A stretch of DNA of 64,000 nt from NCBI GenBank assembly GCA_021775255.1, contig JAJFIA010000019.1, forward strand, positions 124,001 to 188,000, in the 5' to 3' direction. The DNA is from Roseovarius sp. Its GTDB lineage: Bacteria > Pseudomonadota > Alphaproteobacteria > Rhodobacterales > Rhodobacteraceae. Of the stretch, positions 16,321-25,409 are shown one piece after another. The notes beneath the pieces are model-generated. The model saw only the letters and a program-made list of their open reading frames with translations. It ran no database searches and was not told the origin of the DNA. The translations under genes and the position numbers were made by a program. Position 1 is the stretch's first letter. Each line of letters starts with the position of its first letter.

Positions 16321-17406
16321 TTATTTCAGAATGATGACATTGCGCCTTGCGGCTCCGCTGCGGGTATCTTCAATGGCATCGTTTATCTGGTCAAGGGGCC
16401 AGCGGCCCGAGATCAGCTCATCCAGTTTCAGGCGACCCTGATAATAGAGGTCGATCATCCAGGGGATATCGCGGGCAATTACCGTATCACCCATTTTTGA
16501 GCCGATCATGCCCTGACTGGCAGCCGCGAAATTGACCGGCTCATAGGTTGAGGTGCCACCCACATGCGGCATGCCCACCATGATCACCCGACCGCCTCCG
16601 GCAAGGTATTTAGGGGCCTGATCATAGGCGGGGATCGCGCCTACGGTGACAATCACCGCATCCGCGCCGCGCCCGATGGCCCGTTTGGCCGCGCGCCAGG
16701 GTTTGTCATCCGTGCCCAAAACACCGTCGGTGGCGCCAAATTGCATCGCCACATCAAGCTTATCCGTGCTCATATCCACCGCCACGATGCGCCGTGCGCC
16801 CGCAATGCGCGCGCCCTGAATGGCGTTGAGGCCTACCCCTCCTGCACCGATCACGACCACATCCTGCCCCGCCCTGAGACCTGCGGCATTGACCACCGCC
16901 CCAATCCCGGTGATCACCCCGCAGGACAACAGGCTGGCTGCGTCCAGCGCCATATCGCCGGGAATTTTTACGATCTGGCTTTGATCCACCACCACTTTTT
17001 CGGCAAAGGCACCGCAGGCCATGGCCTGATGCAATTTCCCGCCCGAGGCGGTTTTCAACGGCCCCAGATCACCATCATAGGGGGTTTCACATGTGGTGGG
17101 CCGCCCGGCACCGCAACTGGGGCAATGGCCACAGGCACGGATCAGGGTCACCACCACCGGATCACCCACCGCCACAGTGCCAACCCCGGGGCCAACCGCG
17201 CTGACATGCCCGGCCGCCTCGTGGCCATAAACCGCCGGTAAGGAGCCGCCCCAGGCCCCGTCGGCATAGGAAATATCCGAATGACAGATCGCCACGGCTG
17301 AAAGATCAACCTCAACCTCGCCCATTTCAGGGGCGCGCAGATGCACTTCTTCAATCACCAATGGTGCGCCAAATTCATGGCAGATTGCGGCTTTGATGGC
17401 TTGCAT
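16321..17406 (-). CDS. Zinc-dependent alcohol dehydrogenase (class III-like MDR)
   Basis: 361 residues from ATG 17406, which opens MQAIKAAICHEFGAPLVIEE, a normal family start; the frame extends 64 residues upstream but that part is not protein-like. The catalytic zinc site is in CHSD and GHEAAGHV, the structural zinc site is CGHCPSCGAGRPTTC, and the NAD-binding motif is VIGAGGVGLNA. Medium-chain dehydrogenases of this branch oxidise alcohols or S-hydroxymethylglutathione. The final part PLDQINDAIEDTRSGAARR is typical. Substrate not predictable. Confidence 0.92.
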   Translation of the reverse strand: MQAIKAAICHEFGAPLVIEEVHLRAPEMGEVEVDLSAVAICHSDISYADGAWGGSLPAVYGHEAAGHVSAVGPGVGTVAVGDPVVVTLIRACGHCPSCGAGRPTTCETPYDGDLGPLKTASGGKLHQAMACGAFAEKVVVDQSQIVKIPGDMALDAASLLSCGVITGIGAVVNAAGLRAGQDVVVIGAGGVGLNAIQGARIAGARRIVAVDMSTDKLDVAMQFGATDGVLGTDDKPWRAAKRAIGRGADAVIVTVGAIPAYDQAPKYLAGGGRVIMVGMPHVGGTSTYEPVNFAAASQGMIGSKMGDTVIARDIPWMIDLYYQGRLKLDELISGRWPLDQINDAIEDTRSGAARRNVIILK

Positions 17407-17479
17407 GAAACACCCCATGAGAAAGATCATTTTTCCCACCTGACCCTGAATGTTTATTCGGCGCAAGGGGTATTGCAAT

Positions 17480-18682
17480 TCAGCTATTATTATCTTTGGA
17501 CAGGAACAATAACAGCCCTGCACCTGCCAACAGCAGTGACGCCAGAAAGGGCGCACCGGGCAGATAGGGCACAGCACCGGGGCGGGTGAAGGCGGCAAAG
17601 ACGCCCGACATCAGCAATGGCGACAGGATCATGGCCAGGGCGCTCACACTGGTCAACACGCCCTGAAGCTCGCCTTGTGTATTGTCCGGCGTCTGCCGTG
17701 ACATCAAAGATTGCAACGCCGGGGTGGCCATTGCCGCCAGCGCTGATACCGGCGTCAGCAGCAGTGCAATCGGCCCGTTTGTCAAAAAGGCGAGGATCAG
17801 AAATGACACCATGGCAAAACAAAAGCCCGCCATGATCGTGCGCCGTTCGCCCCAGCGTGACAGCACCAGCCGGATCAGCCCGCCCTGCACCAGCGCCATT
17901 GAAATGCCAAATATCGCCAGCGACACCCCGATCATCCTTGTATCCCAGTCAAACCGCGCCTTGGTGAAATAGGCCCAGATCGCCGGATAGACGTTAAAGG
18001 CCAACTGATAGAGAAAAAGCACCAGCAAAAGCCGCCCCAGCCCGGGCAAAGCGGCATAATTGCGCAACACCCTGAACGGATTGGACCTTTGCCAGCTAAA
18101 CGGGCGGCGCAATGCATCCGTCACGGTTTCGGGCAGGATGAACCAGCCAAACATCAGATTGGAAAACGCCAGCAACGCCGCCGCATAGAACGGCGCGCGG
18201 GTACCCAGATCGCCCAGCAACCCACCAATGAGCGGCCCCAGAACAAAGCCCGCGCCAAAGGCGGCACTGACCAGGCCAAATCCCGCGCCGCGCTTGTCAG
18301 GCGCTGAGGTATCGGCCATATAGGCCGCCGCTGTCGATTGCGTGGCGCCGGTAATGCCGCCGACAATGCGCCCCGCCAGCAACAGCCAGATTGTTCCCGC
18401 CAGCGCCATCACCAGATAATCCGCCGCCATCACCGCCAGTGAGGTCAGCAATACCGGCCTGCGCCCAAACCGGTCGGAAAGATTGCCAACAACCGGCCCG
18501 AACAGGAATTGCATCACCGCGAATGAGGTGGTCATAACCCCGCCCCAGAGAGCGGCATTGGCCAATGATCCGGCTTTGACCTCGAGGATCAGATTGGGCA
18601 TCACCGGCATGATCAGGCCAATGCCCATGGCATCAATCACCACGGTCATCAGGATGAATATCGTCGGCAGGCGGTGTCGCAT
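17480..18682 (-). CDS. MFS transporter, TCR/Tet-like
   Basis: 400 residues from ATG 18682 (MRHRLPTIFILMTVVIDAMG); an in-frame start at 18748 would add a polar non-family extension. Twelve hydrophobic helices. Signature loop GNLSDRFGRRPVLL between helices 2 and 3, and GRIVGGITGA in helix 4-5. The VIDAMGIGLIMPVMP start is typical of TetA-like drug:proton antiporters of the DHA1 type. Could export a drug or a metabolite. Last gene of the reverse operon starting with the HAD enzyme. Confidence 0.92.
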   Translation of the reverse strand: MRHRLPTIFILMTVVIDAMGIGLIMPVMPNLILEVKAGSLANAALWGGVMTTSFAVMQFLFGPVVGNLSDRFGRRPVLLTSLAVMAADYLVMALAGTIWLLLAGRIVGGITGATQSTAAAYMADTSAPDKRGAGFGLVSAAFGAGFVLGPLIGGLLGDLGTRAPFYAAALLAFSNLMFGWFILPETVTDALRRPFSWQRSNPFRVLRNYAALPGLGRLLLVLFLYQLAFNVYPAIWAYFTKARFDWDTRMIGVSLAIFGISMALVQGGLIRLVLSRWGERRTIMAGFCFAMVSFLILAFLTNGPIALLLTPVSALAAMATPALQSLMSRQTPDNTQGELQGVLTSVSALAMILSPLLMSGVFAAFTRPGAVPYLPGAPFLASLLLAGAGLLLFLSKDNNS

Positions 18683-18751
18683 TGGCGTCTCCGGGCGGGG
18701 CGTGGAAACGCCATGCGCGCAATCTAAACCGCCCGGTTCAGTTTGCAAACC

Positions 18752-19951
18752 CTAAAACAGCTTCATATGCGCCAATATCTGCCCGTGATCCGAGGCCAGC
18801 TTGTTATACGGTGCCTCAGGATGGCTGCCATCGGTGATGTGATCATTGAACACGCTGAAATAATCCATCTCGCCGATGCGGGCGGCATAATCCGGGTGAA
18901 AATGCCGCGACAGATATAGCTGATCTATTGATTCAAACACGCCCCCGAAGGCCGAGGTATAGACCATATCGCGCAGGGATTTGCGTACAAAGAGCTTTTC
19001 CGCCGAATGCAGGCGCACGCGCTCAACATCCTCGCGGATTTGAGTATTTTCCTCATCCGAATACCGATCATTCTTTGCCTTGGCATCATGGCGCAGCATC
19101 CAGGCATAATTCTTGAATGGCACCTCACCGGCGATGATTTCCGAGCTGACCGCATGTTCGCCATCATTGAAATCACCCATCACCATCACCGGGTTACCGG
19201 CCTCTAATTCACTGACAATTTCAGCGCGCAGCACCCAGGCCTCGGCCATACGCCTGAGTGCCGATCTGAGACTGCCAAGCGCGCGGCCCACCGGATCATA
19301 TTGCGTCAGATCCTCCTCAGGCGCAAACTCCTGCCCGGCGGTTTTGATATGCTCGCCCAGCTTGGATTTGAGATGACAGTTGAACACGGTAATCACCCGC
19401 TCGCCCACCGGGATACGCACTTTCAATATCGGGCGTGACAGGCGGCTTATACGGAAAAAACCCGCCTCATCGCCCTCCTGCCCCCTGAGCGGCTGAAACG
19501 GAATATCCAACGGCTCGGGCAGATCCTGAATGCTTTCGGGCGTGCCCACAAAACCAAACCGCGACAAGATCGCCAGCCCCGGGCGACGCTGCCCCGGCTC
19601 GCTGGTATCGGCGGCATTGGGGGCAAACACAATCGCGGCCTCGTCATATGGCGTCACTTCAAGTTTGCGAAAAATGACCTTGCGGTGATAGCGGCTGGAT
19701 TTGTCGGGGATGGTGGCCGAGTTGAGCGAGTTGGCCCTGTCATTGGTTTCACTGATCACGGCACGCAGCGCGTCTTCCTCAAATATCTCCTGAAAGCCCA
19801 CAATATCGGCATCCATGGTCAAAAGCTGATCCGCCATCCAGTCTTCTTTCCAGGCATATTCATGCGGCGTATAGGTCTGAAACCGGTAATATTCCTTGTC
19901 CGGCCCAATCAGGTTTTTGACGTTGAAGCTGGCAATTGTGAAATCGGTCAT
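18752..19951 (-). CDS. Endonuclease/exonuclease/phosphatase-family protein
   Basis: 399 residues from ATG 19951, which overlaps the stop of the dehydratase gene (ATGA); the frame runs 95 codons further upstream but inside the dehydratase gene. EEP (DNase I-like) motifs in order: TIASFNVKNLI, DIVGFQEIFEED (catalytic Glu), VFNCHLKSK, VMGDFNDGE (Asp/Asn pair) and LASDHGQIL (final Asp-His). No signal peptide, so cytoplasmic. Substrate could be a nucleic acid, phospholipid or phosphoester. It is unusual that it sits within an operon of metabolic genes. Confidence 0.9.
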   Translation of the reverse strand: MTDFTIASFNVKNLIGPDKEYYRFQTYTPHEYAWKEDWMADQLLTMDADIVGFQEIFEEDALRAVISETNDRANSLNSATIPDKSSRYHRKVIFRKLEVTPYDEAAIVFAPNAADTSEPGQRRPGLAILSRFGFVGTPESIQDLPEPLDIPFQPLRGQEGDEAGFFRISRLSRPILKVRIPVGERVITVFNCHLKSKLGEHIKTAGQEFAPEEDLTQYDPVGRALGSLRSALRRMAEAWVLRAEIVSELEAGNPVMVMGDFNDGEHAVSSEIIAGEVPFKNYAWMLRHDAKAKNDRYSDEENTQIREDVERVRLHSAEKLFVRKSLRDMVYTSAFGGVFESIDQLYLSRHFHPDYAARIGEMDYFSVFNDHITDGSHPEAPYNKLASDHGQILAHMKLF

Positions 19952-20931
19952 ATCTGATCTCCAAACCTGTCCAGCGCATTGAGAAACATTTCCCTGTCCA
20001 CATTGCCGCCCGAGATGAGGGCAATCACCGCATCGCCTTCGATCTGATCCTTGCGCCAAAGTGCTGCTGCCAGCGCCACGGCCCCGCCCGGCTCGACCAC
20101 CAGCTTCAGCCGCGCCCAGGCCAGCGCCATGGCGTGCAGGCATTCCTCTTCCGTGACCACAAAACCGGGGCCACAAAGCCGCTTGAGGATCGGAAAGGTA
20201 ATCTCGCCCGGTGAGGGGGTGACAATCGCGTCGCAAATGCTGCCGGTCAGTTTTGTGTTGCGCTCAATTTGGCCGCTGATCAATGAGCGCGCCACATCAT
20301 CAAACCCTTCCGGCTCACAGGGGCGCGCCCGCAGCCCCGGCGCATCGGCCTCCAGCGCCAGGGCAATGCCCGAGGTCAGCCCGCCGCCGCCGCAACACAC
20401 CAGCACATCGGCGCGTTCAATCCCCAAGGCGCGCGCATCCTCGGCAATCTCAAGCCCCGTCGTGCCCTGTCCGGCAATCACCAACGGCTCATCAAACGGC
20501 TTGATCAGCGTGAGGCCGCGCTCGGATGCCAGCCGCGCGCCAATGGCATCGCGGTCCTCATTGGCGCGGTCATAAAGCACCACCTCAGCGCCCAGCGCAC
20601 GGGTGTTCTCAATCTTCATCGCAGGCGCATCACCGGGCATGATGATCACCGCCGGAATGCCATGTTCGCGCGCCGCCAGCGTCACGCCCTGTGCATGATT
20701 GCCGCTGGAAAACGCGATCACGCCGCGATCACGAACATTCGCATCAAGCGCCGAAATGGCCGAGCGCGCGCCGCGATATTTGAAACTGCCGGTATGCTGA
20801 AGGCATTCCGGTTTCACCAAAACCCGACGCCCGGCAATTTCATCAAGGAAGGGCGACGACAGCAATGGCGTACGCCTTGCATGGCCGCGCAGGCGTTCTG
20901 CGGCGGCCCGGATCATTGCAATATCGCTCAT
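19948..20931 (-). CDS. Threonine/serine dehydratase-like PLP enzyme
   Basis: 327 residues. Fold-type II PLP enzyme with the cofactor lysine in GSFKYRGA, the substrate loop SSGNHAQG, and the phosphate-binding glycine loop CGGGGLTSG. No ACT regulatory domain, so it is the short catabolic or serine-racemase-like type rather than the biosynthetic IlvA. It deaminates threonine or serine, or racemises hydroxy amino acids. Both ends overlap neighbours by 4 bases, showing tight translational coupling with the alpha/beta hydrolase and the EEP gene. Confidence 0.92.
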   Translation of the reverse strand: MSDIAMIRAAAERLRGHARRTPLLSSPFLDEIAGRRVLVKPECLQHTGSFKYRGARSAISALDANVRDRGVIAFSSGNHAQGVTLAAREHGIPAVIIMPGDAPAMKIENTRALGAEVVLYDRANEDRDAIGARLASERGLTLIKPFDEPLVIAGQGTTGLEIAEDARALGIERADVLVCCGGGGLTSGIALALEADAPGLRARPCEPEGFDDVARSLISGQIERNTKLTGSICDAIVTPSPGEITFPILKRLCGPGFVVTEEECLHAMALAWARLKLVVEPGGAVALAAALWRKDQIEGDAVIALISGGNVDREMFLNALDRFGDQI

Positions 20932-21758
20932 ATGGTCAGCTCCAGCAGGGCCTTGATGGCATTCATCGCCTGCACCTCATCCAAAAACGGCACATGGCCG
21001 CGATTGGGCACCGTGGCCACGATCATGCCGGGATGGCGCGCCTGCATTTTCTCAACCGTGGCAGCCTCCAGCAGGTCTGAATTTGCCCCCCGGATCAGCG
21101 CCAGAGGCAGGCCCATGAAACACTCAAACAACGGCCATAAATCCGCTGCCTCGCCCGAGTTGACCTGCGCCGCAAACGCCTGCCCCAGATTTGCATCATA
21201 GCGCAGCCGCAACCGGCCCTCCCGCGCTATCCATAAATGCTCGGCATGCGCGCGCCAGCGTTCCAGCGATACATCGGGGAAGCCTTTGGCAAGGGCGGAT
21301 TTCAGCCCCGCGGCGGCCTGCTCATAATCGGCATAATCCGGATCCCGGCCGATATAATCCGCGATCCGCTCCAGCCCCTCTTGCGAAATATCCGGGCCTA
21401 TATCGTTCAGAATAACGCCTCTGAGGCGGTGTTTGAACATCTGCGCCAGCACCATGGCAATCAATCCGCCGCGCGAGGTGCCGATGAGTGCCACATCCTT
21501 CACCGCCAGATGATCCAGCAATTCAATCACATCATGGGCCTCGCGGATGATGTTGTAATTGCTGAAATCCGGGTCGAAATCCGATTTGCCGCGCCCCCGG
21601 TAATCCATCCGGATGAGATGCACCTTTGGCAGATGCGGTGCCATGAAATCAAAATCCCGCGCATTGCGCGTGAGCCCGGCAAGCGCCAGCACCGGCTGCC
21701 CCGTGCCCGCCTCCTCGTAATACAGCCTGAGGCCGTCGGATGTGGTAAACTGCGCCAT
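20928..21758 (-). CDS. Alpha/beta hydrolase
   Basis: 276 residues. Oxyanion region VLALAGLTRNARDF, nucleophile elbow GTSRGGL (GxSxG), an acid in the LIRGANSDLL segment, and catalytic His in NRGHVPFLDE. The DYRGRGKS motif is typical of esterase, haloalkane-dehalogenase-like and hydrolytic dechlorinating subfamilies. No signal peptide. It begins immediately after the HAD gene stop with no gap and overlaps the dehydratase start. Confidence 0.92.
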   Translation of the reverse strand: MAQFTTSDGLRLYYEEAGTGQPVLALAGLTRNARDFDFMAPHLPKVHLIRMDYRGRGKSDFDPDFSNYNIIREAHDVIELLDHLAVKDVALIGTSRGGLIAMVLAQMFKHRLRGVILNDIGPDISQEGLERIADYIGRDPDYADYEQAAAGLKSALAKGFPDVSLERWRAHAEHLWIAREGRLRLRYDANLGQAFAAQVNSGEAADLWPLFECFMGLPLALIRGANSDLLEAATVEKMQARHPGMIVATVPNRGHVPFLDEVQAMNAIKALLELTI

Positions 21759-22445
21759 TCAGCCCCCCGCCAGATCAGGAATGCCGCGCAGATCATTCAG
21801 CCGGTGCAGCGGCTGCGCTGGCAGCCTGTCCACCGGCTCGCCTGCGCGATTGACCCAGGCGGTGGTAAAGCCGTACCCCGCCGCCGCGCAGGCATCCCAG
21901 CAGTTGGACGAGACAAACAAAACCTCATCCGGGGCACAGCCAAAGCGCTTGCCCACCAGATCGTAAACCACTGACGCCGGTTTGAAAATGCCCACATCCT
22001 CAACCGACAGCACATCATCCAACACCCCGCCGATGCCCGCAGATTGCACCGCCCCGGCCAGCATTTCGGGCGAGCCGTTGGACAGAATGCCCGTGTTCAT
22101 CCCCCCGGCTTTCAGCGCCGCCAGCATTTCGGGCACTTCCGGGTATGCCTCCAGTTCCCAGTAAAGCTGCAACAGGCGTTCGCGCAGCTCGGCATCATCG
22201 CCCATGCCCTCGGCCTCAAGCGCCCAGTCAAGCCCGTCCTGTGTTACCTGCCAGAACTCAAGATGCTGCCCCATCACGGCCCGCAGCCAGGTATATTGCA
22301 ACTGTTTCAATCGCCAATGTCCGGCAATCGCGGGCCAGCACGCGGCGAAATCCCCGCGCCCCGGCTCGGCCGCGGCAATGCGCGCGGCGGCGGCCACATC
22401 AAACAGGGTGCCATAGGCGTCAAAAATGCAAGTTGTGATCGGCAT
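21759..22445 (-). CDS. Haloacid dehalogenase, type II (HAD superfamily)
   Basis: 228 residues from ATG 22445 (MPITTCIFDAYGTLFD); an upstream ATG at 22466 is less likely. Nucleophile Asp in FDAYGTLFD, motif II SNGS, Lys in the IFKPASVVYD segment (motif III) and FVSSNCWDACAAAGYGF as motif IV. This SSN..D pattern is characteristic of L-2-haloacid dehalogenases, which hydrolyse 2-haloalkanoates to 2-hydroxy acids. First gene of the five-gene reverse operon. Confidence 0.92.
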   Translation of the reverse strand: MPITTCIFDAYGTLFDVAAAARIAAAEPGRGDFAACWPAIAGHWRLKQLQYTWLRAVMGQHLEFWQVTQDGLDWALEAEGMGDDAELRERLLQLYWELEAYPEVPEMLAALKAGGMNTGILSNGSPEMLAGAVQSAGIGGVLDDVLSVEDVGIFKPASVVYDLVGKRFGCAPDEVLFVSSNCWDACAAAGYGFTTAWVNRAGEPVDRLPAQPLHRLNDLRGIPDLAGG

Positions 22446-22599
22446 GGTTCTGCTCCCGGCTATCATTCAGGCGCAGAGTGGCACGGATCGCACAAAGGGA
22501 AAAGACCCCCTGTTATTCCCCGCTCACGTACATATCTTGATATGGGTCAAGGCCAGTTTTTGCCTAGTCTGAAACAATTACTTTATGAGAGGATTATTA

Positions 22600-22926
22600 A
22601 TGATAAAATCAAACGATAAATACCGCACAATGCTCCTGACTCGCCTGTCTGAGCTTGATTCCCGGCTTCACAGTATTGAAACCGAGCTGGATCAGCCTAA
22701 TTCAAAAGATTGGGATGAGGCAGCCGTTGAGAACGAAGGCGATGAGGTGCTTGAGCAGCTCGGGCAAAGCGGCCAGCAAGAGATTGCCCGCATCCGGGCC
22801 GCTTTGAAACGCCTGCGTGAGGGCAGCTATGGCATATGCGCGCGCTGCGGCGATCCGATCTCGCCCGAGCGGCTGGATGTGTTGCCCGACACGCCCCTGT
22901 GCCGGACATGCGCTGCGGCAAACTAG
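22600..22926 (+). CDS. DksA/TraR-type zinc finger protein
   Basis: 108 residues from ATG 22600, preceded by GAGAGG; an ATG at 22585 is less well placed. A long coiled coil (about 1-70) is followed by the C4 zinc finger CARCGDPISPERLDVLP...CRTC. Shorter than DksA of enterobacteria (about 150 residues), so this is the alphaproteobacterial DksA-like type that may bind the RNA polymerase secondary channel. Free-standing gene, divergent from the HAD operon. Confidence 0.9.
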   Translation: MIKSNDKYRTMLLTRLSELDSRLHSIETELDQPNSKDWDEAAVENEGDEVLEQLGQSGQQEIARIRAALKRLREGSYGICARCGDPISPERLDVLPDTPLCRTCAAAN

Positions 22927-23021
22927 TGCTGTGCTGAGTTGAGTGTGTTGATAAATCACGGCCATCGGCGGCGCTGTTCCCGCCACAGGAGGCCAGATAA
23001 AAAGCAAAGGGAGTGAACACC

Positions 23022-23231
23022 ATGACCAGCCTGACCATGCAATTACATGCCTTACTGCTTGAAATCAAAGCAACAAACCGTGCAGACCGTTGCGCTTTGC
23101 AGCCCCGGCTTGACCGCCTGATCCGCGAAATGAAGGCACAGGCCTTGCCGGTCGCCCCTGACACACGGGTGTTGAACACCAAACTGCGGGACGAGGCGAT
23201 TGAAGCGCAGTTTGATAACCTGCCGGTCTGA
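23022..23231 (+). CDS. Small conserved hypothetical protein
   Basis: 69 residues from ATG 23022, with AAGGGAG about 9 bases upstream; an in-frame GTG at 23013 overlaps the ribosome site. All-helical, soluble, charged (LLLEIKATNRADRCALQPRL, RLIREMKAQA). No known domain. It follows the DksA-like gene by about 95 bases and may share its transcript. Function unknown. Confidence 0.65.
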   Translation: MTSLTMQLHALLLEIKATNRADRCALQPRLDRLIREMKAQALPVAPDTRVLNTKLRDEAIEAQFDNLPV

Positions 23232-23302
23232 ACGCCGCCCACCCGCAAGATCATGCACGAAAGCCCATCCCCCCGCCGAAGCAGGGGGGCAGGGCCTGTT
23301 AC

Positions 23303-24616
23303 CTAGCTGTTGTGATACGCCGCCTCGCCATGGGTGGAAAGATCAAGCCCACGGGATTCATCCTCGGCCGAAACACGCAGGCCGATGGTCAGGTCGATCG
23401 CCTTGAAAAGCGCGAAGGCCACAACCCCGGTCCAGATGATCGTGATGCCCACCGCCTCGGCCTGTATCAGGGTCTGACCGATCATGTTATACTCATCGCC
23501 GCCGATGCCCCCAAGCGCGGGCGCGGTAAAGATACCGGTGCCGATGGCGCCGATAATGCCGCCGATCCCGTGAATGCCGAACACATCAAGGCTGTCATCA
23601 TAACCCAACCTGTTCTTCACCGTGGTGACAAAGAAAAACGTCACGCATGAGGTGCCGGCGCCCAGCACAATCGCCCCCACCGGCCCGATCGAGCCTGCGG
23701 CCGGCGTCACCGCCACCAGCCCCGCAATCATCCCCGAGGCGGCCCCCAGCAAGGAAACCTTGCCGCGCAGACTGCCCTCGATTATCGCCCAGCCAAGAAT
23801 CGCACCGGCGGTGGCGGTAAAGGTGTTGATCATCGCCAGCCCCGCGCCGCCATTGGCCTCAAGGTTCGAACCGGCGTTGAAACCAAACCAGCCCACCCAA
23901 AGGATGCCCGCACCCACCAGCGTCAGCGTCATCGAATGAGGTGCCATCATATCGCGGCCATAGCCCTTGCGCTTGCCCACCACGATCGCACCCACAAGCG
24001 CCGCCACACCCGCATTGATATGCACCACCGTGCCGCCGGCAAAATCAAGCGCCCCAAGGTTGAAGATATACCCCGCCCCGTCCCACACCATATGGGCAAT
24101 CGGGAAATAGGCAAAAGTGACCCAGCCAAGGGTGAAAATCATCACCGCGCTGAATTTGATCCGTTCGGCAAAGGCGCCAATGATCAGCGCCGGGGTAATG
24201 GCCGCGAATGTCATCTGAAAGGCAATGAACACATATTCGGGGATGACAACGCCCTCCGTAAACGTGGCCGCCATCGAGTCGGGCGTGACCCCGGCCAGGA
24301 AAAGCTTGCCGGTGCCGCCCCAAAACGGCCCGGTACCGCCGCCAAAGGCAAAAGAATATCCGTAGATCACCCAGATCACCATCACCAAAGCGGTGATCAT
24401 CGTGGTCTGCGTCAGAACCGAAAGCATGTTCTTGACCCGCACCAGACCGCCATAAAACAGCGCCAGCCCCGGCAGGATCATGAACAATACCATCACGGTT
24501 GAGAAAATCATGAAGGCAACATCGCCCTTGTCCATGGTTTCAGTGGCGTCCTGCGCCTGCGCCGCCGTGGCGCTCAACAGGGCTGCGGCCGTCAGAAAAA
24601 AGTGTGAAAGTCTCAT
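23303..24616 (-). CDS. amtB: Ammonium transporter
   Basis: 437 residues from ATG 24616, with GAGGAG upstream; an in-frame ATG at 24643 is poorer. A signal peptide (LSATAAQAQ) precedes eleven helices. Family signatures include LALFYGGLVRVKN near the N-terminus, DFAGGTVVHINAGVAALVGA (the central pore region with His) and DVFGIHGIGGIIGAIGTGIF (second pore His). It conducts ammonium/ammonia across the inner membrane. No glnK PII gene lies next to it, although the amt C-terminal tail that binds PII is present. Confidence 0.97.
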   Translation of the reverse strand: MRLSHFFLTAAALLSATAAQAQDATETMDKGDVAFMIFSTVMVLFMILPGLALFYGGLVRVKNMLSVLTQTTMITALVMVIWVIYGYSFAFGGGTGPFWGGTGKLFLAGVTPDSMAATFTEGVVIPEYVFIAFQMTFAAITPALIIGAFAERIKFSAVMIFTLGWVTFAYFPIAHMVWDGAGYIFNLGALDFAGGTVVHINAGVAALVGAIVVGKRKGYGRDMMAPHSMTLTLVGAGILWVGWFGFNAGSNLEANGGAGLAMINTFTATAGAILGWAIIEGSLRGKVSLLGAASGMIAGLVAVTPAAGSIGPVGAIVLGAGTSCVTFFFVTTVKNRLGYDDSLDVFGIHGIGGIIGAIGTGIFTAPALGGIGGDEYNMIGQTLIQAEAVGITIIWTGVVAFALFKAIDLTIGLRVSAEDESRGLDLSTHGEAAYHNS

Positions 24617-24754
24617 GATTGCTCCTCGTTTCAATCCCGCCATTGCGGTGCTTGAAAGAGTTGTTGGCGCAATATGGCCCGAGGGGAAGCTTTGAGCACA
24701 AGACTTTTGCCGCTCCCCCGCAAAAATGATGATTTTTTGTGCAGCCTCGCATGA

Positions 24755-24773
24755 TTGCCTATGTATTAGGCAA
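24755..24773. promoter_or_regulatory. Inverted repeat upstream of amtB
   Basis: TTGCCTA-TGTAT-TAGGCAA, perfect 7-bp arms, about 140 bases upstream of the amtB start and 33 bases after the end of the small membrane gene at 24806. It could be an activator or repressor site for amtB, or the terminator of the upstream gene, though no T-run follows. No sigma-54 -24/-12 pair is apparent. Confidence 0.4.
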
Positions 24774-24805
24774 ACGACAAAACATTTGCCGCCTCCCGTA
24801 ACCTG

Positions 24806-25024
24806 CTATCCCAGTATTATGCCCAAAACCACCATCATCAAGCCAATGACCGACAGGAAAAGGGCGGCAGAATTCACCGGCACGACCTTTTGTATTGTGG
24901 CCCTGAGGGCGTCATCCTCCAGCCCCGCCTTGCGTGCCTTCCAGACGGTCCTGATGCACCAGATCAGCCCGGCAAGCCCCATGAGCGATACAAACGCCCC
25001 GATCCAGATCAAAATTTCCATCAT
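24806..25024 (-). CDS. Small membrane protein
   Basis: 72 residues from ATG 25024 (MMEILIWIGA), or one codon later at 25021; GGGAGG lies just upstream. Two hydrophobic helices (about 3-22 and 50-72) separated by a charged loop (WKARKAGLEDDALRATIQ). No known family recognised. Upstream of amtB on the same strand. Confidence 0.7.
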   Translation of the reverse strand: MMEILIWIGAFVSLMGLAGLIWCIRTVWKARKAGLEDDALRATIQKVVPVNSAALFLSVIGLMMVVLGIILG

Positions 25025-25148
25025 CCGCCCTCCCGTTTCACCCGGCCCTAAATCACTTGGCAAATAACCGCAAGCCCCACGCCCGAATGCGCCTTGCGGG
25101 CGGCGGTCTCTGCGGCTAATCAGGGGCTCTGATATGCAGGAGGCCGCG

Positions 25149-25406
25149 ATGAACGATATGAATACCGACAGCAGTTACCGGGTCACCGCAGATGAGCTGC
25201 GCCAGTTCATCGAGCGGTTTGAGCGCCTTGAAGCCGAGAAAAAAGACATCATGGATCAGCAAAAAGAGGTGATGGCCGAGGCAAAATCGCGCGGCTATGA
25301 CACCAGGGTACTGCGCAAGCTTGTCACCCTGCGCAAACGTGACAAGGATGACATCGCCGAAGAAGAAGCGGTGCTTGAGATGTATAAAGAAGCCCTTGGG
25401 ATGTGA
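25149..25406 (+). CDS. gapR: GapR (DUF2312) chromosome-structuring protein
   Basis: 85 residues from ATG 25149, chosen over ATG 25134 because AGGAGG lies 5 bases upstream. The DUF2312 signature is complete: ADELRQFIERFERLEAEKKD, then KEVMAEAKSRGYDTRVLRKL and VTLRKRDKDDIAEEEAVLEM. In Caulobacter, GapR binds overtwisted DNA ahead of replication forks. It forms helical dimers/tetramers and is nearly universal in alphaproteobacteria. Convergent with the next gene. Confidence 0.93.
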   Translation: MNDMNTDSSYRVTADELRQFIERFERLEAEKKDIMDQQKEVMAEAKSRGYDTRVLRKLVTLRKRDKDDIAEEEAVLEMYKEALGM

Positions 25407-25409
25407 GAC

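Noticed and set aside
19952..20236. Long N-terminal extension of the EEP gene
   Set aside because: It lies inside the dehydratase gene and is Gly/Arg-rich in the manner of a shadow frame; ATG 19951 overlaps the stop.
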